45,331 nt of DNA from an uncultured Oscillospiraceae bacterium (GCA_900759385.1 CAAEUZ010000025.1:1-45331); one strand, 5' to 3'; positions 7,708 through 15,951 are shown, counted from the stretch's first letter. The notes: a model not told the origin generated them from the letters alone. A program made the numbers and translations.

Positions 7708-8627
7708 CATATCATCCGGAAGCATTGTCCGTACAGCTCCTCCGCCTTCTCCTGCAGGAGCGCGGCAAAGGTATCGTACGCCTGCAGCAGGGCCCGCCCC
7801 CTATCGGTCAGGCGGCTGCGGCCGGTACGCGAGCCGCCCTGGCTGCGCTCCACGACGGCATAGCCCAGCTCCTGCTCCAGCAGGTTTATGGCGTTCCAGC
7901 CGGAGCTGTACGACAGCTGCATGTGCCGGCAGGCCTGGCGCACCGAGCCCGTCTCGTCCGTCAGCTTCAGCAGCATGGCCACGCGCGTGTCAAGGAACCT
8001 GCGCTCCCTGGCTATGGACACATCTATCACGGGCCGGCAGAGCTGCCTGTTGTGAATCTCCAGCAGCTCCGCATAGTCCTCCGGCGTGTCCGCATCCAGC
8101 AGTATGCCCGGGTCGTCAACCTCTATCTCGGTCACCTCCGTCCCGCAGCGCTCCAGCGCCCCCTGTAGTCCGCCCTCGCCGGAGTCAGAAATGACTCTCT
8201 CCGCCACGCCTGCGGACATGAGTATGGGATGGCCGCGCCTGCCTCCGCAGGCCGGGCAGGCCAGCTCCGCACCGGAGCCGGTCAGCGCTTCAACCGTGGC
8301 AGAGGTGAAAAGCGGTATGTCCACGGGCGTGAACAATATGCTGCCGCATTTCCCCAGCAGATATTTGAAGCCGATGACGGCCGAGTCAAACATCTGCGTC
8401 GCGGCATAGTTCTCATTGCGCAGAAATTCCACGCCGCTCCGCGCAAGGTGCCACTCCAGCTCATCAGCCCTGTGCCCGGTCACCATCACTATTCTTGATA
8501 CTCCCGCCTGCTGGAAGGTCGCCACAACCCTCTGGGCGATGGAAATCGAACCTATGCTCAGCATAGGCTTGAATTTTCCCATTCTGGTGGACATGCCCGC
8601 CGCGGCTATAACCGCTCCCGTTGCCAC
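7707..8627 (-). CDS. Second MobA-like NTP transferase fused to a ModE-like HTH domain
   Basis: A 306-residue paralogue of the protein at 394-1335, colinear over its whole length: nucleotidyltransferase signature AAAGMSTRMGKFKPML (about 8-23), FTPVDIPLF near 103, and a C-terminal winged helix with SVRQACRHMQLSYSSGW near 223. The start is GTG 8627 with GGAGTG upstream. Its separate promoter and opposite orientation suggest a different regulatory or nucleotide-transfer role from its paralogue. One copy could make the dinucleotide cofactor and the other mainly regulate, but nothing in the sequence shows which; both keep the nucleotide-binding signature. Confidence 0.85.
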   Translation of the reverse strand: MATGAVIAAAGMSTRMGKFKPMLSIGSISIAQRVVATFQQAGVSRIVMVTGHRADELEWHLARSGVEFLRNENYAATQMFDSAVIGFKYLLGKCGSILFTPVDIPLFTSATVEALTGSGAELACPACGGRRGHPILMSAGVAERVISDSGEGGLQGALERCGTEVTEIEVDDPGILLDADTPEDYAELLEIHNRQLCRPVIDVSIARERRFLDTRVAMLLKLTDETGSVRQACRHMQLSYSSGWNAINLLEQELGYAVVERSQGGSRTGRSRLTDRGRALLQAYDTFAALLQEKAEELYGQCFRMI

Positions 8628-8680
8628 ACTGTATCACTCCAAATCCGTAACTGTCTCATATGGCGCAGCGGCCCATTAGC

Positions 8681-8723
8681 AGTATAGCACAAAAATATCG
8701 AGTTGTTTACAAAAACAATTTGC
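8681..8723 (-). promoter_or_regulatory. Probable promoter/operator of the minus-strand NTP transferase
   Basis: On the minus strand a clear -10 TATACT lies at 8681-8686, but no good -35 is found at 17 bp, which would suit an activator-dependent promoter. Upstream is TTTACAAAAACAATTTG (plus strand 8707-8723), similar to the sequence at 351-367 before the paralogue. From 8724 to 8793 I see nothing else. Confidence 0.5.
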
Positions 8724-8793
8724 AATCTGATACAATTTGACGCTCGGCGTCCCGAAGAGTAAAATCAACTTGAAGAAATTGTTTGGCCGCCCT

Positions 8794-9048
8794 TCAGCCG
8801 CCGTGCCCTCCGCACGGGTCCGTATTCGGCCCGCCGCCGGTGAGGTCGCGCAGCCTGCTCACACCTGTCCCGGAGTAAAACACCAGCTCTGCCGGGTTTC
8901 CGTGGGCGTCCTCGGCGGACAGGCGCAGGGCGTTGGCCGTCTCCAGGTAGTCTATCGGCAGCGTGCGGCGGAATGTCTGCCCCGTGGCCGCGTCTACCAC
9001 CTCCACGGTAACGGAGCCGGCGCGTATCTCCTGCAGTTTGTTTTCCAT
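8794..9048 (-). CDS. Small protein of unknown function, C-terminal DPCGGHGG
   Basis: An 84-residue protein with a good ribosome site (AAAGGGAGG) ahead of its ATG. It is acidic and soluble, with no membrane segment, and ends in a Gly-rich tail carrying its only cysteine and a histidine (DPCGGHGG). I do not recognise the family. It diverges from the aldehyde oxidoreductase gene and may share a transcript with the NTP transferase downstream on the minus strand (167-base gap with no terminator seen). The Cys/His tail could bind metal or form a mixed disulfide; this is inference. Confidence 0.6.
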   Translation of the reverse strand: MENKLQEIRAGSVTVEVVDAATGQTFRRTLPIDYLETANALRLSAEDAHGNPAELVFYSGTGVSRLRDLTGGGPNTDPCGGHGG

Positions 9049-9064
9049 GTAGAAATCCTCCCTT

Positions 9065-9112
9065 TGTCACACGTGACACAGTATTGCGTGTGATTTGAAT
9101 ATACCATATATG
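9065..9112 (+). promoter_or_regulatory. Operator/promoter region of the aldehyde oxidoreductase gene
   Basis: TGTCAC-AC-GTGACA (9065-9078) is an inverted repeat. TCACACG (9067-9073) also pairs with CGTGTGA (9087-9093). A putative promoter is TTGCGT (9084-9089), 17 bp, TATATG (9107-9112). TTGCGTGTGATTTGAA (9084-9099) recurs inverted just after the gene's stop at 11946-11961 with one mismatch. The two inverted repeats lie in the shared upstream region of the divergent 84-residue gene and could control both. Confidence 0.55.
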
Positions 9113-9197
9113 TTTTTCGATTTAAAGGGGCAATCGCAAGCGCCATGGCGCTTTTTGGAAAGATTATCGCGTATACCATAAAAAGGAGGAAAACCGC

Positions 9198-11942
9198 ATG
9201 ATAAAAAAGGTACTCATCATCAACGGGGTGGAGCGCACTCTCGTGCTGGAGGGAAACGAGACGCTCGCCAAAGTCCTTCGCGACCGCCTGCTGCTGACCG
9301 GCTGCAAGATTGGCTGCGGTGAAGGCCATTGCGGCGCCTGCAACGTCATACTTGACGGCAAGGTCACACGCTCCTGTATCACCAAGGTCTCCAAGCTGCG
9401 CGATTACGCCGAGATAACCACCATCGAGGGCGTGGGCACTGTGAACAACCTCCATCCGCTGCAGGTGGCGTGGATGGCCTATGGCTGCGCTCAGTGCGGC
9501 TTCTGCTCTCCCGGCTTCATCATTTCCGCCAAGGTCCTGCTCGAACAGAACCCCAACCCGACCCGCCAGGAAGTGCGCGACTGGTTCAACAAGAACCGCA
9601 ACCTCTGCCGCTGTACCGGCTACAAGCCCCTGATTGACGCCACCATGGCCGCCGCTGCCGTAATGCGCGGCGAGATGACGGCCGAGGACCTGATGTTCAA
9701 GCCCACCGACAACGTCATCACCGGCACCACATATGCCCGCCCGAGCGCGGCCATGAAGGTCACCGGCACCTGGGATTTCGGCGCCGACCAGGCTCTGCAT
9801 ATGCCCGAGAACACCCTGCGCCTCGCGCTGGTCCAGGCCGAGGTCAGCCACGCGAACATCAAGGGCGTGGACACCTCCGAGGCCGAGAAGATGCCCGGCG
9901 TGTTCAAGGTCATCACCGCCAAGGACGTGCCCGGCAAGAACCGCATAAACGGCCTCGTAATGCTCCCGCTCAACAACAAGTGCGACGGCTGGGACAGGCC
10001 GATACTCTGCGACGAGAAGGTGTTCCAGTACGGCGACGCCATCGCCATAGTGGCGGCGGACACCGAGGAGCACGCCCGCGCCGCGGCGAAGGCCGTCAAG
10101 GTTGATCTCGAGGTTCTGCCCGCTTACATGAGCGCGCCGGAGGCACTCGCGCCCGACGCCATTGAGATCCACCCCGGCACACCCAACGCGTACTATGAGA
10201 CCAACTGCATAAAGGGGCCCGACTTTGACTTCGACAGCGCGCCCAACGTGATAGAGGTGGAGAGCTACTGCTCGCGCCAGCCCCACCTGTTCCTGGAACC
10301 GGACAACGGCTACGCTTACATAGACGAGGACGGGATGCTCACCGTCCACTCCAAGAGCATCGGCCTGCACCTGCACGCACCCATGATAGCCGACGGCATC
10401 GGCGTGCCGCTGGATAAGCTGCGCCTGGTGCAGAACCACTCGGGCGGCACCTTCGGCTATAAGTTCTCCCCCACGAACGAGGGCATACTCGGCGTGGCGG
10501 CGCTGGTCTGCCAGAGGCCGGTCAGCCTCAACTTCAACATGTACCAGTCCATCACCTACACCGGCAAGCGCAGCCCGGGCTTCATGCACATCAAGCTGGC
10601 GGCAGACGACAACGGCAAGGTGCTGGCGCTCTGGGGCGACAACTACATCGACCACGGCCCGTACAGCGAGTTCGGCGACCTGCTGACCCACCGCCTGAGC
10701 CAGTTCGTCGGCGCAGGCGTGGACATCAAGACCATACGCAACAAATCCACCACCGTGTTCACCAACCACGCCTGGGGCAGCGCCTTCCGCGCCTACGGCT
10801 CGCCGCAGAGCTTCATGGGCAGCGACATCGCCATGGACATGATGGCGGCCAAGCTGGGCATTGATCCCTTCGAGTTCCGCGCCATGAACTGCTACAAGGA
10901 GAGCGAGGACTCCCGCACGCCGAACGGCTGCCGTCCCGACGTCTACTGCGAGGAGGACCTCTTCAACCTCGCCAGGCCTCACTACGAGGCGGCCAAGAAG
11001 CGCGTCGCGGAGAAGAACGCCGCCAGCGACGGGCGCATAAAGTACGGCGTCGGCGTCTCGCTGGGCGTCTACGGCTGCGGCCTTGACAACTCCGACGTCT
11101 CCGAGTGCTGGGCGGACCTGAACCCGGACGGCACCGTCACGCTGCGCAACTCCTGGGAGGACCACGGCCAGGGCGCCGACATAGCCACGCTCACCGCGGG
11201 CCATGAGACCCTGCGCCAGGCGGGCTTCACTCCCGAGATGATCCATCTGGAGATGAACGACACCAAGCTCACCCCCAACTCCGGCCCCGCCGGCGGCTCC
11301 CGCTCCACCGTCATGACCGGTTCCGCCACCAAGGTCGCCTGCGAGAACCTGCTCAAGGCCATGCGCAAGCCGGACGGCACCTACCGCACCTACGACGAGA
11401 TGGTCGCCGAGGGCATAGACACCCACGCCGTCGGCATCTACACCTACACCGCCAGCGTAGCGCTCGACCAGGCCACCAGCCAGGGCGACCCGTTCCCGAG
11501 CTACATGTACACGATATTCCTGCCCGAGGTCGCGGTTGACACCGAGACCGGCAAGGTCAAGGTCGAGAAGTTCACCGCCGTGGCCGACTGCGGCACCATC
11601 CTCAACAAGCTGGCCGTGGACGGCAACTTCTACGGCGGCCTGGTCCAGGGCATCGGCCTGGCGCTGACCGAGGACTTTGAGGACCTCAAGAAGCACACCA
11701 CGCTGGCCAAGTGCGGCATCCCGTACCCGAACGACGCGCCCGACGACATCGAGCTGGTGTACCAGACCAACCACCCGCGCCCGAACGGCCCCTACGGCGC
11801 CTCCGGCTGCGGCGAGGCCCCGCTGGACGCCCCGCACCCGGCCATCCTGAACGCCATCTACAACGCCACCGGCGCGCGCATCACCCGCGTCCCGGCCCTG
11901 CCGAGCGTAGTGCTCGAAGCGCTCAAGCAGGTCAAGGCATAA
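9198..11942 (+). CDS. Mop-type molybdopterin aldehyde oxidoreductase (xanthine oxidase family, single chain)
   Basis: The 914-residue chain has two [2Fe-2S] domains followed by the molybdopterin domain and no FAD domain, the architecture of the Desulfovibrio Mop enzyme (about 907 residues). The plant-type cluster ligands are in GCKIGCGEGHCGACN (about 35-49). The second cluster uses CAQCGFC (about 98-104) and CRCTGY (about 136-141). The Mo domain starts near 180, with the Mop-like substrate-channel segment QPHLFLEPDNGY near 358 and the catalytic glutamate in GASGCGE at about residue 873. It should oxidise aldehydes (or N-heterocycles) to acids, with electrons leaving through the FeS clusters. 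A strong AAGGAGG precedes the ATG. It is monocistronic, with its own terminator. Confidence 0.92.
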   Translation: MIKKVLIINGVERTLVLEGNETLAKVLRDRLLLTGCKIGCGEGHCGACNVILDGKVTRSCITKVSKLRDYAEITTIEGVGTVNNLHPLQVAWMAYGCAQCGFCSPGFIISAKVLLEQNPNPTRQEVRDWFNKNRNLCRCTGYKPLIDATMAAAAVMRGEMTAEDLMFKPTDNVITGTTYARPSAAMKVTGTWDFGADQALHMPENTLRLALVQAEVSHANIKGVDTSEAEKMPGVFKVITAKDVPGKNRINGLVMLPLNNKCDGWDRPILCDEKVFQYGDAIAIVAADTEEHARAAAKAVKVDLEVLPAYMSAPEALAPDAIEIHPGTPNAYYETNCIKGPDFDFDSAPNVIEVESYCSRQPHLFLEPDNGYAYIDEDGMLTVHSKSIGLHLHAPMIADGIGVPLDKLRLVQNHSGGTFGYKFSPTNEGILGVAALVCQRPVSLNFNMYQSITYTGKRSPGFMHIKLAADDNGKVLALWGDNYIDHGPYSEFGDLLTHRLSQFVGAGVDIKTIRNKSTTVFTNHAWGSAFRAYGSPQSFMGSDIAMDMMAAKLGIDPFEFRAMNCYKESEDSRTPNGCRPDVYCEEDLFNLARPHYEAAKKRVAEKNAASDGRIKYGVGVSLGVYGCGLDNSDVSECWADLNPDGTVTLRNSWEDHGQGADIATLTAGHETLRQAGFTPEMIHLEMNDTKLTPNSGPAGGSRSTVMTGSATKVACENLLKAMRKPDGTYRTYDEMVAEGIDTHAVGIYTYTASVALDQATSQGDPFPSYMYTIFLPEVAVDTETGKVKVEKFTAVADCGTILNKLAVDGNFYGGLVQGIGLALTEDFEDLKKHTTLAKCGIPYPNDAPDDIELVYQTNHPRPNGPYGASGCGEAPLDAPHPAILNAIYNATGARITRVPALPSVVLEALKQVKA

Positions 11943-11974
11943 GGCTTTAAATCACACGCAAGCTATGATAGAAT

Positions 11975-12002
11975 GGGGAAGGCGAAAGCCTTCCCCATTT
12001 GT
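11975..12002 (+). terminator. Terminator of the aldehyde oxidoreductase gene
   Basis: A 9-bp perfect stem GGGGAAGGC / GCCTTCCCC with a GAAA tetraloop is followed by ATTTGT. The tail is short, so read-through into the lipoprotein gene is possible. Confidence 0.7.
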
Positions 12003-12020
12003 AAAAGCGAGGTGTCGGGT

Positions 12021-12992
12021 ATGAAGCGCGCGGTCTTATTGATGCTTGTATTGCTGCTCCTCACCGCCTGCGGCGTCCCTGCGGCTGAGCCGACGCCGGA
12101 CGTGACGGCGGACGCTGCCTCGCCGGTGGCGGCGGCGCCGGAGCCGTCGGCTGCGCCGGTTGAGACGATCTCTCCGGAGGAAGCCTCAAGGCGCGCGGTT
12201 CCGGAGACGATGACGCTGCCTGACACGCCTTTCGAGCCGGAGTCGTACTGGCTCGCCGAACCTTTCGGAGACGGCTCTCAGGCGCTGCTGCTCATGTCCG
12301 CCGCCGGGCGCTTCAAGTGCTGGTACAACTATTGGTTCGAGCACCCCGACACGCTCTGGAGGGACATCGTGGGCAACAGCTTCACGGAAGCAGAGGCCGC
12401 AGCAAACGTGGACGGCGGTACACTCACGCTTAAATACGCCGAGAGCGCCGATACCCCGCGTCCCGAGCGCTTCACGGCCATAACACACGATGACGCGCTG
12501 CGCGCACACCGCGACATGCCCTACAATGACGAGCTGTGCCTGCCCTTGCCCACGCGCGTAGAGCGCGCCGAGTGGGAGGCCACACCGGGAGTGACGCCGG
12601 TCTCGTACTCCGAATTCGGCGCAGACGGCGCGGTGTACGAGTACATGGGCGCGACGGTGACCTTCGACGCCATGAGCGGCGCTCCGCTCTATCTCAGCGG
12701 CTTCAACACCGAATCGGCAGATTTCCCCTTCAAGCTGCGCGGCGTCGGCATAGGCAGCAGCGGCGAGGACGTGCTTGCGAGCTTCCCATCAAACGTGCGC
12801 TCGCTCACGGCCGCCGGGGAACACCACACATTTTACGGCAGTGACTTCGGCTATATGGGCACTTGGGACACCGACGACGACTGGCGGGGCGGCGACGTGA
12901 TCATGGTCAGCGACGGCTGGACGATAACGCGCTTCATCCTCGACGAAAACGGCACAGTTTACAAGATAGAATTCTGGAACTCCGTCGACTGA
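12021..12992 (+). CDS. Lipoprotein of unknown function in the AOR locus
   Basis: A 323-residue protein starting at ATG 12021 with GAGGTG upstream; an earlier in-frame ATG at 11973 lies in the terminator and is rejected. Residues 1-17 form a lipoprotein signal peptide with the lipobox Cys in LLTACG, followed by a low-complexity Ala/Pro/Glu/Thr linker to about residue 55. The globular part is Tyr/Trp/Asp-rich with no motif I recognise. It lies only 25 bases before the large oxidoreductase gene, so co-transcription is likely, but nothing shows a role in aldehyde oxidation. Confidence 0.75.
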   Translation: MKRAVLLMLVLLLLTACGVPAAEPTPDVTADAASPVAAAPEPSAAPVETISPEEASRRAVPETMTLPDTPFEPESYWLAEPFGDGSQALLLMSAAGRFKCWYNYWFEHPDTLWRDIVGNSFTEAEAAANVDGGTLTLKYAESADTPRPERFTAITHDDALRAHRDMPYNDELCLPLPTRVERAEWEATPGVTPVSYSEFGADGAVYEYMGATVTFDAMSGAPLYLSGFNTESADFPFKLRGVGIGSSGEDVLASFPSNVRSLTAAGEHHTFYGSDFGYMGTWDTDDDWRGGDVIMVSDGWTITRFILDENGTVYKIEFWNSVD

Positions 12993-13017
12993 TTTTCCCG
13001 CCGGAAGGAGGGCGATT

Positions 13018-15297
13018 ATGGACTTTACCGAGCGCTCAACGCGCGCGTACAAGACAAAACAGCTGTATTCCAAGGAGGAGCTCGCCGTGCGAGAGGCGCT
13101 GTGCGTGCACGAGCAGCCGGCCTTCTGCACGGCGGCCTGCCCGCTGCGCATAGACGCCCGCGAGCTCACGCGGCTTTGCGCAGACGGCGATTTCACCGCC
13201 GCGCGGGCCATGCTCGAGCGGGCGGTGCCCTTTGTGCAGATACTGGCCGCGGGCTGTGAGGCACCCTGCGCGGACGCCTGCCGCCTGTCGGAGTGCGGCG
13301 CGGAGAGCGTGGACATATGCGCGCTGGAGCGCGCCGCCATGCGCCACGGCCAGCCGAGGACGGGCCGCGGGCTGCTGAAGTTCAGGAAGAAAAAGACCGC
13401 CGCGGTTTTCGGTGCCGAGCTCTTCAGCCTCATCGTGGCCGCGGAGCTGGCCGGGAAGAGCTATCCCACAGTGTTTTACGTCTCAGCGCCGGGCGCGGAG
13501 GAGCTTATCTCCGGCTGCGCGCCGTTCCTGGGCCCGGAGGACGCCGCGGCGCAGGCGGCAGCGCTTGAAAAGCTCGATCTGAAAATCGTGTACGGCTGCG
13601 AGCTGAGCGGCGAGTTTATCGCCTCCGAAAAGGACGAATATGACCTCGTCTGCGTCTCACGGGAGGCGTACGCCCTGCTGGGCGGAAGCGGGCCCGACCC
13701 CGTCACGCTCTGCGACAGCGCGCTCGGCGTGCTCGCCCGCCCGGGCGCAGACGCGAGCGTTATCGGCGCTTTTTACGACGCGCGGCGCGCGGGCGTTAGC
13801 GCCGACCGGCTGGCCCAGGGCATGGCGCCGGACAGCGCGCGCGGCGGGGAGGGGCCGGTCACGAGCACGCTGTACACGGATCTGTCCACCGTCACGCCGT
13901 CGCGCCGCGTGGCGGAAAGCGGCGTGTACTCGCCCGTGGAGGCGCAGAGCGAGGCCGCCAGATGTATACAGTGCGAGTGTACGGAGTGCATCAAGGGCTG
14001 CGCCTGGCTGCAGCACTACGGCAAGTTCCCCCGCATTATGACGCGCGAGATATACAACAACGTCGGCATCATAATGGGCGACCACATGATGAACGGCGCC
14101 ATAAACTCCTGCGCGCTGTGCTCACAGTGCACGGTCACCTGTCCGAACGGCTACGACATGGCGGAAATCTGCCTCTCCGCCCGCCGCAACATGGTGGACA
14201 CGGGGAAGATGAGCCTGGCGGTGCACGAGTTCGCGCTCTTAGACCAGCTCTTTTCAAACGGCGAGGCCTTCCTCTGCCGGGCCGAACCGGGCTTTGAGAA
14301 GTGTGAATACGTGTTCTTCCCGGGCTGCCAGGCCGGGGCCGTCGCGCCCGAGGCCGTTTGGCGCACCTACGCCGATCTGCGCGCGCGGCTTGGGGGCGGC
14401 GTCGCCATCCTGCTCGGCTGCTGCGGCATAATATCCCGCTGGGCCGGACGTGAGGAGCTGTTCAATGAGACGCTCGCGCAGCTGCGGGACGCGCTCGCCT
14501 CTCTGGGAAACCCGAAGATAATAACCGCCTGCCCCACATGCACAAAGACGCTCACACGGCTCGGCGAGTGCACAGGCGTATGGGACGTGCTGCTTGAAAT
14601 CGGCCTGCCCGCTGACGCACCGCACGCCGTGGGAGAGGTGACGCTGCACGACGCCTGCGGCGCGCGCGGCGACGCGCACACGCAAAGGGCAGTCCGCGGC
14701 CTGGCCGGGAAGCTGGGCTGCTCGGTTGCAGAGCCCGCGTACAGCGGCGAGCGGGCGCCGTGCTGCGGCTACGGCGGGCTGGCCGGCTTCGCCAAGCCGG
14801 AGGTCGCCGCGGAGATGACCGCCTTCGCGCTGGAGGGCACCGCCGGCGTACAGCTCACCTACTGCATGGGCTGCCGCGACCGGTACGCCCGTGCCGGGGC
14901 CGAGAGCGCGCACATACTGGAGCTGGTTTACGGCGCGGCGGCCGGTGCGCCGCCGGGGATATCTGAAAAGCGGCGCAACCGCCTGGAGCTCAGGCGCAGG
15001 CTGCTGCGGGACATATGGGGGGAGGACGAAATGGACGTGCCTTTGGACTTCAGGCTGGAGATAACGGGCGAGGCCAGGGCGCTCATGGAGGAGCGCATGG
15101 TGCTCGACACGGACGTTGTCAGCGTCATGCGCGCATACCACGCGAGCGGCGAGGCCGTGCTCGAAAACGACACCGGCCTGCTGGTGACGCGCCTGCGCAT
15201 AGGCAACGTGACCTTCTGGGTCAAGTTCACCGAGGACGCGGACGGGTACACTGTACATCGCGTGTACAGCCACCGCATGACCATAGAAACGAGGTAA
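13018..15297 (+). CDS. Dicluster/CCG-domain oxidoreductase with degenerate GltD-like region (DVU_1558-type)
   Basis: A 759-residue multidomain iron-sulfur protein. Residues 25-115 are the N-terminal Fe-S helical domain of GltD/dihydropyrimidine dehydrogenase proteins (Cys at 29, 37, 41, 80, 84, 88). Residues 120-300 occupy the place of the FAD/NAD domain, but the dinucleotide motif is degraded (AAVFGAELFSLIV) and the region is short. Two 4Fe-4S sets follow (CIQCECTECIKGC from 316; CALCSQCTVTC from 365). Then come two HdrB-like CCG domains (PGCQ 436, LGCCG 467-470, ACPTC 504-508, HDACG 545-548, PCCGYGG 581-587, CMGC 616-619). Thiol/disulfide electron transfer related to the aldehyde oxidoreductase is inferred. 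GGAGGGCG precedes the ATG. Confidence 0.82.
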   Translation: MDFTERSTRAYKTKQLYSKEELAVREALCVHEQPAFCTAACPLRIDARELTRLCADGDFTAARAMLERAVPFVQILAAGCEAPCADACRLSECGAESVDICALERAAMRHGQPRTGRGLLKFRKKKTAAVFGAELFSLIVAAELAGKSYPTVFYVSAPGAEELISGCAPFLGPEDAAAQAAALEKLDLKIVYGCELSGEFIASEKDEYDLVCVSREAYALLGGSGPDPVTLCDSALGVLARPGADASVIGAFYDARRAGVSADRLAQGMAPDSARGGEGPVTSTLYTDLSTVTPSRRVAESGVYSPVEAQSEAARCIQCECTECIKGCAWLQHYGKFPRIMTREIYNNVGIIMGDHMMNGAINSCALCSQCTVTCPNGYDMAEICLSARRNMVDTGKMSLAVHEFALLDQLFSNGEAFLCRAEPGFEKCEYVFFPGCQAGAVAPEAVWRTYADLRARLGGGVAILLGCCGIISRWAGREELFNETLAQLRDALASLGNPKIITACPTCTKTLTRLGECTGVWDVLLEIGLPADAPHAVGEVTLHDACGARGDAHTQRAVRGLAGKLGCSVAEPAYSGERAPCCGYGGLAGFAKPEVAAEMTAFALEGTAGVQLTYCMGCRDRYARAGAESAHILELVYGAAAGAPPGISEKRRNRLELRRRLLRDIWGEDEMDVPLDFRLEITGEARALMEERMVLDTDVVSVMRAYHASGEAVLENDTGLLVTRLRIGNVTFWVKFTEDADGYTVHRVYSHRMTIETR

Positions 15298-15300
15298 AGC

Positions 15301-15522
15301 ATGGCAGAGGAAAAGAGCTATTATGTCGTTGACCCCGAGGGGAAGCTGACCTGCCGCAAATGCGGTGTGGGGCTCGTGAAGGCCAGCGCCGTGTTCGGCT
15401 ATCTGGACAACGCCTTCCCCGTAGAGCTGCCCGTCTGCCCAAAATGCGGCTTCGTGTACGTACCGGAAGAGCTGGCCATGGGCAAGGTCCTCAGCGTGGA
15501 AAAGGTGCTGGAGGACAAGTAG
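15301..15522 (+). CDS. Small double-CxxC redox protein (DVU_1557-type)
   Basis: A 73-residue protein with two zinc-ribbon/rubredoxin-like knuckles, CRKCG at about 18-22 and CPKCG at about 46-50. The four cysteines can hold one zinc or iron. It starts 3 bases after the stop of the large iron-sulfur protein and is certainly co-translated with it. The size and two-knuckle layout match the small redox protein in the comparable Desulfovibrio locus as I remember it. Electron carrier or scaffold are both possible. Confidence 0.8.
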   Translation: MAEEKSYYVVDPEGKLTCRKCGVGLVKASAVFGYLDNAFPVELPVCPKCGFVYVPEELAMGKVLSVEKVLEDK

Positions 15523-15529
15523 CGGCGAA

Positions 15530-15665
15530 CACCCACACATCGCTCCATCCCCGAGGGGGGCTGCCGGTTGGGCTTTCGGGTGCTTTCCGGGAAAACGCCC
15601 TCCGGGCCGCTTGCGCGGGCCGCCACCCTCAGAGATGGAGGGACAGACCCAACTCATGTGACAGC
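15530..15665 (+). other. Structured intergenic region inside the AOR accessory operon
   Basis: The 185-base gap between two otherwise tightly packed genes contains ordered complementary segments: CTCCATC (15543-15549) with GATGGAG (15634-15640), and GTTGGG (15567-15572) with CCCAAC (15648-15653). These interleave as A-B-A'-B', the pattern of a pseudoknot. Between them are a hairpin GGGTG...CGCCC (about 15578-15600) with an inner TTTC/GAAA stem, and a bulged GGCCGC/GCGGGCC hairpin (about 15605-15622). There is no good long T run. It may be a cis-regulatory RNA or a processing/stability element; no known class was recognised. Confidence 0.4.
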
Positions 15666-15707
15666 AATATTAAGTTTACATAATGTAAAAAGGGAGGGTG
15701 CTGGACC

Positions 15708-15950
15708 ATGCCGTACAGATTCCGATCGGACTCGTCGATGGAGCTGGCGCTTGTGGTACTGCCTGTCACAGCGGTGGTTATTGTGCTCTTCAACGCCTAC
15801 AAGATTGGGAAATTCGGCACGAAGATATCGGAAAAGCTGTGGGCGATGAGCGCGGGGAAACAGACTGCCATTGTTTTGATCGCCTGCCTGCTGGCCGCCG
15901 CAGCCTCGGCGGCGCTGTACACGGCGATTGTACGCCGAATCGGAGGATGA
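15708..15950 (+). CDS. Small two-TM membrane protein
   Basis: An 80-residue protein with GGGAGGGTG ahead of the ATG. Two hydrophobic segments (about 11-29 and 53-73) flank a short basic loop, which predicts a membrane hairpin. No catalytic or metal-binding residues are seen and I do not recognise the family. It lies directly ahead of the methyltransferase gene (1-base gap), so it belongs to the accessory operon and may anchor part of the system at the membrane. Confidence 0.65.
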   Translation: MPYRFRSDSSMELALVVLPVTAVVIVLFNAYKIGKFGTKISEKLWAMSAGKQTAIVLIACLLAAAASAALYTAIVRRIGG

Positions 15951-15951
15951 C

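Noticed and set aside
8760..8796. TGA at the end of the 84-residue gene read as selenocysteine
   Set aside because: Continuing through the TGA gives a short unrecognisable tail, and no selenocysteine insertion hairpin is evident next to the codon.
8994..11837. 947-codon open frame on the minus strand opposite the aldehyde oxidoreductase gene
   Set aside because: It is a mirror of a GC-rich gene. The translation is Val/Gly/Ala/His-rich without motifs, and it has no ribosome site, while the plus strand encodes a complete recognised enzyme.
14254..15657. 467-codon minus-strand frame opposite the dicluster oxidoreductase
   Set aside because: Low-complexity shadow of the plus-strand gene; it also crosses two other gene boundaries.
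15530..15665. HDV-like ribozyme, Moco, cobalamin or c-di-GMP riboswitch in the intergenic gap
   Set aside because: The pairing order is pseudoknot-like, but the spacing leaves no room for the P4 hairpin of HDV ribozymes, and no conserved sequence blocks of the other classes were found.
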